A stretch of 37,211 nt of DNA, taken from a virus. The position numbers and the translations under genes are program-made. Where the stretch lies: the IMG/VR virus record IMGVR_UViG_3300024314_000008, positions 1-37,211 of that record; one strand, 5' to 3'. Shown piece after piece: positions 32,184-37,211 of the stretch; the stretch's first letter is position 1, and each line of letters opens with the position of its first letter. Under the pieces are notes generated by a model. It made no database searches, was not told where the DNA came from, and was given only the letters and a program-made list of their open reading frames with translations.

Positions 32184-33103
32184 TGAGTATTTTTGCAGAA
32201 TACGGGGGCAGATCATCGTATTACACGGCCAACGAATTGGACCGTTTGCAGAACCCTGAGAAATACAATTACACGCAAGAACAATACGATGCTTTCTCTT
32301 CACAGGTACAAAAAAAGTTTGATGCCCGACAAGCCGCTGATGACGCCTCGCAAGATGCTATCCCCTTTAGCTACGTGGGCCGCGGCTCGGGGTCAACGAA
32401 CCCTGCTTTTAGTTTTGCTGGATACAGCGGACACACCAGCGGTGGTACTGCCGGAAATGTAAACTTAGGTGGTCTTGCCGGAATATTTGGCGGCGGATCA
32501 ACAACAGAAACAACCGGCGGCAGCGGCGAAAACCAAGACGGTCCCGACAGAGGTCCGGGCGGTGGTGGACCGGGCGGTCCCGGAGAAGGCGAAACACAAC
32601 ACAGAGCAGACGGTGGTGTAATCTACCCCGTACAACACATGGAGGCCGGTGGCATGATCGCATCACCCTACGCAAACCCTATGAAACAACAGATGGGTAC
32701 AACAATGCAAACCATGGAACAACCCTTACCACAGATGTCACGAGGCCCCGAGATGGGCGGTGTAGGTGGTATGTTTCAAAACATGCAGCAACAGTTTGGT
32801 CAGCAGATGCGGCAAATGGAATCCTCGCCACTGAAGGTGTACGGAAACTATTTAAACCAAACATACACAAGCCCACAAGCAGCAGAAATGCAGGCGAAGG
32901 TGACAGAATTTGTGGACCTTGTAGACCAAGCAGAAAGAGCGCACTTTGGCGCAGAAGAAAGCTTTGGTTATGGAAAACCACCTGTTCCCGCACAAATGCC
33001 AATGATGCAGAATCATCGCGCAGTAATGCCTCAACCAATGATGCAAACTATGGGACCGGGATCAATGGGTGGAGGCATAGCCTCTTTACCGCCCGCTTTT
33101 TAA
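32183..33103 (+). CDS. M/Q/G-rich low-complexity virion protein with xGG motifs
   Basis: This 306-aa protein is coupled by TAATG to the upstream large gene. Residues 1-65 include A-E-Y-G-G-R-S-S-Y-Y and a charged helix. Glycine-rich sequence follows, then A-D-G-G-V-I-Y-P-V and E-A-G-G-M-I-A-S-P-Y. Next comes methionine/glutamine-rich sequence, and the end reads G-G-G-I-A-S-L-P-P-A-F. The C-terminal G-I-A-S-L-P echoes G-I-G-S-L motifs in the 1-1842 and 28389 products. No domain of known function is seen. A minor virion or scaffold-like linker protein is inferred from context. Confidence 0.62.
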   Translation: MSIFAEYGGRSSYYTANELDRLQNPEKYNYTQEQYDAFSSQVQKKFDARQAADDASQDAIPFSYVGRGSGSTNPAFSFAGYSGHTSGGTAGNVNLGGLAGIFGGGSTTETTGGSGENQDGPDRGPGGGGPGGPGEGETQHRADGGVIYPVQHMEAGGMIASPYANPMKQQMGTTMQTMEQPLPQMSRGPEMGGVGGMFQNMQQQFGQQMRQMESSPLKVYGNYLNQTYTSPQAAEMQAKVTEFVDLVDQAERAHFGAEESFGYGKPPVPAQMPMMQNHRAVMPQPMMQTMGPGSMGGGIASLPPAF

Positions 33104-33109
33104 AACGTC

Positions 33110-33472
33110 ATGGCAGCTATATCGGAAGACACAAATCTGACAATACCGCTCAAGAACATCTTGGGCATGATTGCGCTGACCGCTGTCGCCACAATGGCTT
33201 ACTTTTCTATTGAATCACGGCTCACGACACTCGAACACAGTGTTGATATGACGGATGTTGAGATTAAATCAAATTCTGAATTTAGAATTTTATGGCCACG
33301 CGGGCAGCTTGGTTCGCTTCCGGCTGACGCTAGGCAGGACATGCTAATCGAAGGATTAGAACGGGACGTAGTAGAACTACGTGAAATGCAGGATAGGGTT
33401 CACGAATTGACTATCCGTATCGGTACATTAGAAGCACTATTTGATACAAAAAATTCTGAAAGCACGAACTGA
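33110..33472 (+). CDS. Small membrane-anchored coiled-coil protein
   Basis: This 120-aa protein has one N-terminal membrane segment (about 16-33: N-I-L-G-M-I-A-L-T-A-V-A-T-M-A-Y-F) after T-I-P-L-K. The soluble part contains N-S-E-F-R-I-L-W-P-R-G-Q-L-G-S-L-P (about 54-70) and a coiled coil (about 80-112). I recognise this layout and the W-P-R-G-x-L-G motif from marine phages. The topology resembles an inner-membrane spanin component, but no outer-membrane lipoprotein partner is visible nearby. It may assist lysis; that is inference. Confidence 0.65.
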   Translation: MAAISEDTNLTIPLKNILGMIALTAVATMAYFSIESRLTTLEHSVDMTDVEIKSNSEFRILWPRGQLGSLPADARQDMLIEGLERDVVELREMQDRVHELTIRIGTLEALFDTKNSESTN

Positions 33473-33474
33473 AC

Positions 33475-33624
33475 ATGGAAATAATGGACGCCATAGGGGT
33501 TGTTTGGCCCATAGCGGCGGCATTCGTGACTCTGGTAATTGTCCTTGCAAAAATGCACAGCGACATTGAACAGATAAAAGAGAAGATTAGAGTGTTATTT
33601 GATCTATGGAACAAAAAGGACTAG
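33475..33624 (+). CDS. 49-aa single-membrane-segment protein
   Basis: This gene starts 2 bp after the preceding stop. The 49-residue product has a hydrophobic segment (about 7-26, I-G-V-V-W-P-I-A-A-A-F-V-T-L-V-I-V-L-A) followed by a short charged helix (K-M-H-S-D-I-E-Q-I-K-E-K-I-R-V-L-F). The TAG stop shares a CTAG palindrome with the stop of the minus-strand helicase. Its layout suggests a small holin-like or antiholin partner of the gene before it. It is short and has no strong ribosome binding site, so it is less certain than its neighbours. Confidence 0.6.
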   Translation: MEIMDAIGVVWPIAAAFVTLVIVLAKMHSDIEQIKEKIRVLFDLWNKKD

Positions 33625-33637
33625 CGTAACCAGTCCT
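33612..33637 (-). terminator. Minus-strand terminator overlapping the helicase stop
   Basis: Read on the minus strand, AGGACT, a 9-nt loop and AGTCCT are followed by TTTTTGTT. The hairpin arms lie at 33617-33622 and 33632-33637, and the T-tract lies at 33612-33616. The stem is only 6 bp with three G-C pairs, so it is a modest intrinsic terminator. It is embedded in the coding ends of both convergent genes. Confidence 0.5.
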
Positions 33638-35069
33638 GTACATCTTCTCCCAACACCTGCCCTGCTATATCAATCTTGCTGCGCAAAGCTCCCAATATCT
33701 TTTCATCAATTGTACCCGGCGACACTAGGTCAATATAAGTGACCTTGTTAGACTGACCGATACGGTGTGCCCGATCCTCGGACTGAAGCCTAATTTCCAA
33801 GTCATAACTATTACTGTAATAAATAACAGTATTAGCTGCGGTAAGTGTAATACCATACCCACCTGTCTTGGGTTGTCCCACAAAGAATCGAAGAGGGTTG
33901 TCCGGGTCTTGGAAATCCTCCACGATCTGTTGGCGCTCATCTTGCGGAGTAGCACCATAATAGGTTGCGACCGATTCGGGCCCGAACCGGTCGCGCAGGG
34001 CATCAGCTACCTGTTGGATGTCGTGTGTATACGTCGCCCAAATGATTGCTTTACCCTGAAACTCTTCGGTGATGTCGAGTAGTTCGTTCAAACGGTTGCT
34101 TTTGACTGTCTGTATCTCGCCCTCATCCGGCTGCAAATGTCCGCAGCAAATCTGTTGTAACCGCATAATCTGTGTTAGCACACTCGCTGTCGTAGCTAAC
34201 TCTCCACTTTCTAGTTTTGCAAGCGCAAGCTTTTTCATCTGCATGTACAGCTTGACTTGTTCGGGGGTGAGGGAAACGTCCCTACGAATATAAACTTTGG
34301 CAGGTAGATCAAGGCAATCGACTTTTAGAACCCGGCTACTAAACCGCTCTAACTTTTCAGATAGTTCGTCTAAACGTCGGTAGCCTACAATCTGTTGGAA
34401 GCTGCGATGACCCATTTGGCGTTTCTGCACATTGGCATACCGCGCTTGGAAAGCATAGTAGCTATTAAAGCCTAATGCCTTTTCGGCAAGGAAGTTACAT
34501 TGGCTAAACAGGTCCATAGGGCTCTTAGTTATCGGAGAGCCGGTCAATACCCGGCGGTATTTAGCCCGTTTCTGTAAAGCTATGATGTTCTTCGTTCTCG
34601 CAGCCTTCCTGTTTTTAATTGTAGTTGATTCGTCAACAATGACAATGTTATCTGGGTTTTGATACAAGAAAGCTTCAGCCGCTTCTGTGCCACGTGGTGA
34701 CGAGAAAGCCTCCGTATTCATAACAAAAACTTTTAATTTAGGATCACGGTCCACAATAAAATCTTTTAAATCAGTCTCAAAACGCTGGGTCTTTGCTGGA
34801 ATCCATCGCATAATGTGACGGGGGATGCGCTTTGGCAAATGTATTGGTACTTCACCTTTTACCCAATTGTCATAGACTCCCTTCGGCGCAACGATAAGAG
34901 CGGCTTTAATTTTGCCCTCTTCATACAACGCGCCCATCGTGTCGATTGCTACTTTGGATTTACCTGTCCCCATTTCCATGAGTAACGCATAGAACTCCGC
35001 GTCCCACGACTCTTCAAAGGCAGTTCGCTGGTGTTCGTATGGTTGGGTCTCGTACTCGTAATTTTGCAT
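33621..35069 (-). CDS. SNF2-family helicase/ATPase
   Basis: This 482-aa protein on the minus strand has the full SNF2 (superfamily 2) layout. Motifs are Q-R-T-A-F near the start, Walker A M-G-T-G-K-S (33-38), Walker B V-D-E-S (145-148), L-T-G-S-P-I (175-180) as motif III, and R-L-Q-S-E-D-R-A-H-R-I-G-Q (427-439) as motif VI. It is a compact two-domain enzyme with no extra DNA-binding module. Phage proteins of this type are thought to work in replication or recombination by translocating on DNA. Its start lies just downstream of a minus-strand promoter candidate, and its stop overlaps the 33475 gene. Confidence 0.9.
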   Translation of the reverse strand: MQNYEYETQPYEHQRTAFEESWDAEFYALLMEMGTGKSKVAIDTMGALYEEGKIKAALIVAPKGVYDNWVKGEVPIHLPKRIPRHIMRWIPAKTQRFETDLKDFIVDRDPKLKVFVMNTEAFSSPRGTEAAEAFLYQNPDNIVIVDESTTIKNRKAARTKNIIALQKRAKYRRVLTGSPITKSPMDLFSQCNFLAEKALGFNSYYAFQARYANVQKRQMGHRSFQQIVGYRRLDELSEKLERFSSRVLKVDCLDLPAKVYIRRDVSLTPEQVKLYMQMKKLALAKLESGELATTASVLTQIMRLQQICCGHLQPDEGEIQTVKSNRLNELLDITEEFQGKAIIWATYTHDIQQVADALRDRFGPESVATYYGATPQDERQQIVEDFQDPDNPLRFFVGQPKTGGYGITLTAANTVIYYSNSYDLEIRLQSEDRAHRIGQSNKVTYIDLVSPGTIDEKILGALRSKIDIAGQVLGEDVQDWLR

Positions 35070-35094
35070 TATCCACCTTATTTATTAAAATCGC

Positions 35095-35122
35095 TTGACA
35101 TTGAGAGTGTATGCGATAGTAT
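35095..35122 (+). promoter_or_regulatory. Sigma70-type promoter for the plus-strand early operon
   Basis: A perfect -35 box TTGACA (35095-35100) is followed after 16 bp by TAGTAT (35117-35122). This would start transcription near 35129, 47 bp before the ATG at 35176. Confidence 0.72.
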
Positions 35123-35135
35123 CTGTAATTGTCAA
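35106..35135 (-). promoter_or_regulatory. Candidate minus-strand promoter for the helicase
   Basis: On the minus strand, TTGACA occupies 35135-35130 and TACACT (35111-35106) lies 18 bp downstream. The expected start point is near 35099, 30 bp before the helicase ATG at 35069. The -10 box is weaker than on the plus strand. The element overlaps the plus-strand promoter face to face. Confidence 0.55.
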
Positions 35136-35175
35136 GGCCCAAAGAGGTGCCTTTAACCACGAAAGGAGAAACACG

Positions 35176-35760
35176 ATGAGTGATGACCTAGCAAAATTGA
35201 TGGAGCAGGACTTTGAACAAACGAATGCTACATCTGTTGAAAAAATTGACCAGCAAGGGCTTACTTCGGTAGCCGCGTTGGCCAGAACAATCCGAGACAA
35301 GGAAGCTAAAATCTCTGACCTTGAGCAAACGCTCAAAGACGAGAAGAAAACGCTTCTGAAGCTTACGGATGAGGAGATGCCTTCGATGCTTGCAGAGATC
35401 GGCATGTCTTCCTTTGCACTAGATGACGGTTCAACTGTTGAAGTTAAACAGACATACGGTGCGTCCATTCTCGTTAGTAAACGTCCAGAAGCCTACGACT
35501 GGCTACGCGATCATGGGCACGATGACATTATTAAAAATACTGTCTTGTGTCAGTTTGGCCGTGGAGAGGACGATCAAGCGGGAGCCTTTGCTGCATTTGC
35601 GCAGACGCAAGGGTTTATTCCAGAACAAAAAACTGAGGTGCATCCCCAAACGTTACGTGCGTTCGTCAAAGAACGTTGCGAAGCAGGAGAGGATTTTCCA
35701 ATGGAATTGTTTGGAGCATGGGTGGGTCAACGCGCAGTAATTAAACGAGGTAAGAAATAA
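35176..35760 (+). CDS. Conserved early phage protein with coiled coil, function unknown
   Basis: The start chosen is the ATG at 35176 with an AAGGAGA ribosome binding site. The open frame reaches back to 35095, but that would begin inside the -35 box and lacks a binding site. The 194-aa product has an acidic N-terminus and a coiled-coil helix (about 40-70). The C-terminal part contains Y-D-W-L-R-D-H-G-H-D-D-I-I-K-N (about 107-121) and H-P-Q-T-L-R-A-F-V-K-E (about 156-166). I have seen this C-terminal part in marine phages next to candidate ssDNA-binding genes. A replication or recombination accessory role is inferred from the operon. Confidence 0.7.
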   Translation: MSDDLAKLMEQDFEQTNATSVEKIDQQGLTSVAALARTIRDKEAKISDLEQTLKDEKKTLLKLTDEEMPSMLAEIGMSSFALDDGSTVEVKQTYGASILVSKRPEAYDWLRDHGHDDIIKNTVLCQFGRGEDDQAGAFAAFAQTQGFIPEQKTEVHPQTLRAFVKERCEAGEDFPMELFGAWVGQRAVIKRGKK

Positions 35761-36536
35761 TGACTAAGAAAAGTGAATTAGCCGAAGCAGGCAATAAAGA
35801 TGTGGCAGTGTTCAATCCTGCCATGATGGAGCAGGATGCTGGTGCAGGCATGGACAATATGGGAACTGAAGACTTAGCTCTTCCATTCCTAAAGGTCCTG
35901 TCCGGTAACGATCCTGTATTGGACGAGAATGAGACGGCACGTAAGGGTGATATATACAACACTGTTACTGGTATTCCATACAAAGGTAAGGACGGGGTTC
36001 GAGTAGTACCCTGCGCTTATCAGCGTAGGTTTATCCAGTGGGCTCCGCGTGGCAGCGGAAGCGGTGCGCCCATGGCAATTTATGAACCGGGAGAAGAACG
36101 TCCAAAGACAGAGCGTTCGCCAGATGACAACAAAGAATATGTTGCAAATGGTGATGGGTCTTACATCGAAGAGACTCACCAACACTTTGTTCTCCTAATC
36201 AACGATGATGGGTCATACGAGACCGCCCTCATCGCAATGAAATCCACACAGCTTAAAAAGAGCAGAAAGTGGAACAGCATGATGGCGTCTCGCTCAATGC
36301 AAGGTCAAAACGGGCCGTTTACACCGCCCCGCTTTAGCCACATTTACCACCTGAAAACGGTATCCGAGGAGAACTCCAAGGGATCGTGGCATGGATGGGA
36401 GATGTCCTGCGAAGGTGTCATTGAGGATGGCGCTCTGTATTCCCGCGCAAAGGGTTTTGCAGAGAGCATCACCGCAGGCGATGTTGTGGTGAAACATACG
36501 GATGACGAAGCAGACGGTAAATCTACACCGTTTTAA
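35760..36536 (+). CDS. Candidate ssDNA-binding protein with acidic Phe-ended tail
   Basis: This 258-aa protein is coupled to the previous gene by TAATG. The core contains D-L-A-L-P-F-L-K-V-L-S-G (about 38-49), I-Y-N-T-V-T-G, V-V-P-C-A-Y-Q-R-R-F-I-Q-W (about 82-94) and L-K-K-S-R-K-W-N-S-M-M. The C-terminus is D-D-E-A-D-G-K-S-T-P-F, a short acidic tail with a terminal phenylalanine. Tails of this kind occur on T7 gp2.5 and bacterial SSB, where they recruit replication partners. The central region is not a standard OB-fold that I can identify by eye, so the role is tentative. It sits between the early coiled-coil gene and the primase gene, as an SSB might. Confidence 0.6.
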   Translation: MTKKSELAEAGNKDVAVFNPAMMEQDAGAGMDNMGTEDLALPFLKVLSGNDPVLDENETARKGDIYNTVTGIPYKGKDGVRVVPCAYQRRFIQWAPRGSGSGAPMAIYEPGEERPKTERSPDDNKEYVANGDGSYIEETHQHFVLLINDDGSYETALIAMKSTQLKKSRKWNSMMASRSMQGQNGPFTPPRFSHIYHLKTVSEENSKGSWHGWEMSCEGVIEDGALYSRAKGFAESITAGDVVVKHTDDEADGKSTPF

Positions 36537-36543
36537 TAGTCAC

Positions 36544-36576
36544 GCGGCGGGGTACTTAGTGCCCTGCCGCTTTTTT
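36544..36576 (+). terminator. Rho-independent terminator between SSB candidate and primase
   Basis: The arms GCGGCGGGGT (36544-36553) and GCCCTGCCGC (36561-36570) pair over 10 bp with two G-T wobbles around a 7-nt loop, followed by six Ts. It lies 8 bp after the upstream stop. It should end or attenuate the early transcript, so the primase would be expressed by read-through or from its own promoter. Confidence 0.88.
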
Positions 36577-36592
36577 CCGTATGGGGGCACAA

Positions 36593-37211
36593 ATGTCAGT
36601 AGAAAAATTTATGGCCATATTTGATGGCCTGAAGGAAGCCCACGGCTACTTCAAGATAGAAAACACCGGCGCGAACGGTAAGGCCAAAGGTAAGGCTGGC
36701 GTCCTGCGTGAACCCCAAACATTGAAGCTTTGGGAAAACCATCTGTCTGGTAAAGGCAGTGGATTGGGTATCATACCCATCAACGAAGACAACATGTGCA
36801 AGTGGGGATGTATCGACGTGGACCAGTATCCACTCGACCACAAGATGCTTGTCGATAAAATAAGAAAGTTAAAGTTACCTTTAGTAGTGTGCCGGTCCAA
36901 GTCTGGGGGTGCCCACTGTTTTTTATTCTCAAAGGAATGGGTGCCTGCGAAAGACATGCAGAAGTCTCTGCAACACATGTCCGCGGCCCTTGGTTATGGT
37001 GAGAGTGAGATATTTCCAAAACAGATTAAGTTGCACCTAGACCGTGGTGACGTTGGAAACTTTCTCAACCTACCTTACTACGATCACGAGAACGGTCTGC
37101 GTTACGCAATATTAGATGATGGTACATCCGCTGAACTGAATGAGTTCATAGACCTGTACGAAAAATATGCACAAACCCCTGAAGAAGTAGTTAAGCTACA
37201 AATAGTAGATA
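36593..37211 (+). CDS. Archaeo-eukaryotic-type primase domain protein (3' partial)
   Basis: The ATG at 36593 is chosen because GGGGG lies 5 nt upstream. An in-frame ATG at 36581 is possible but would sit on the terminator edge. The frame is open to the window end (206 codons seen). Residues 74-77 read I-D-V-D, the two-Asp metal-binding motif. S-G-G-A-H-C-F-L-F follows at 104-112 with the conserved His, then I-F-P-K-Q (140-144) and N-F-L-N-L-P-Y-Y. This order is that of archaeo-eukaryotic primases (AEP), as in TOTE-type and PrimPol relatives in phages. It would prime replication; a helicase domain may follow beyond the window. Confidence 0.8.
   Translation, partial: MSVEKFMAIFDGLKEAHGYFKIENTGANGKAKGKAGVLREPQTLKLWENHLSGKGSGLGIIPINEDNMCKWGCIDVDQYPLDHKMLVDKIRKLKLPLVVCRSKSGGAHCFLFSKEWVPAKDMQKSLQHMSAALGYGESEIFPKQIKLHLDRGDVGNFLNLPYYDHENGLRYAILDDGTSAELNEFIDLYEKYAQTPEEVVKLQIVD

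Noticed and set aside
33765-34293. Plus-strand open frames opposite the helicase
   Set aside because: They are antisense to conserved SNF2 motifs, without ribosome binding sites or recognisable domains.
35095-35175. Upstream start for the coiled-coil early gene
   Set aside because: It would begin inside the -35 box of the promoter and lacks a ribosome binding site. The ATG at 35176 has AAGGAGA upstream.
1-37211. tRNA genes, integrase, attachment site or insertion sequence
   Set aside because: Intergenic gaps are at most about 160 bp and none shows a cloverleaf or recombinase. No lysogeny gene was recognised, so no claim of a temperate lifestyle is made.

Overview
This window looks like about 37 kb of the genome of a tailed double-stranded DNA phage, probably an uncultured marine member of Caudoviricetes. 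It is packed with genes, and nearly every gene belongs to families I associate with ocean virome phages. No bacterial housekeeping gene, tRNA, integrase or insertion sequence is visible. P22 gp4 / T7 gp11-like adaptors, a P22 gp10 / T7 gp12-like nozzle candidate and four long repeat-rich candidate ejection proteins suggest a short-tailed (podovirus-like) virion. No sheath, tube or classical tape measure protein is seen. The host cannot be named; one intergenic region carries perfect sigma70-type -35 boxes, which fits a proteobacterial-like host. Terminase and portal are absent and are probably outside the window.

Layout. (1) 1-2683: the end of a proline-rich protein, a GTA-type holin and an M15 peptidase endolysin. 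(2) 2684-2764: a short intergenic region with two perfect inverted repeats. (3) 2765-6442: head-assembly genes: a small unknown gene, a GroES-like co-chaperonin, a candidate scaffold, two capsid-associated proteins and a gpT/HK97-fold major capsid protein. (4) 6443-6605: a strong terminator with a GCAA loop and a tandem repeat. (5) 6606-12711: small structural, basic and head-tail joining proteins, including a 43-aa repeat peptide and a fibre-like protein built of ten 22-residue repeats. (6) 12723-17586: a 1264-aa tail fibre ending in a self-cleaving S74 chaperone domain, an unknown beta-rich protein, a tail assembly chaperone and a small conserved protein. (7) 17612-33103: the nozzle and the candidate ejection proteins, including a cationic-amphipathic plus LysM protein and a Q/A/G-rich repeat protein. 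(8) 33110-33624: two small membrane proteins. (9) 33621-37211: the replication module, with an SNF2-type helicase on the minus strand facing a plus-strand operon (coiled-coil protein, candidate ssDNA-binding protein, terminator, archaeo-eukaryotic-type primase cut by the window edge).

How it works together. From 6606 to 33624 genes run in one direction, mostly with TAATG, TGATG or ATGA stop/start overlaps, as expected for one late transcript with translational coupling. The helicase and the early genes diverge from a compact 106-bp region in which two promoters appear to face each other and overlap. The most curious signal is a set of short linear motifs (xGG followed by hydrophobic residues, and GI[GA]SL) that recurs across six otherwise unrelated proteins. 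All functions are assigned by reading the translations; no database search was run.
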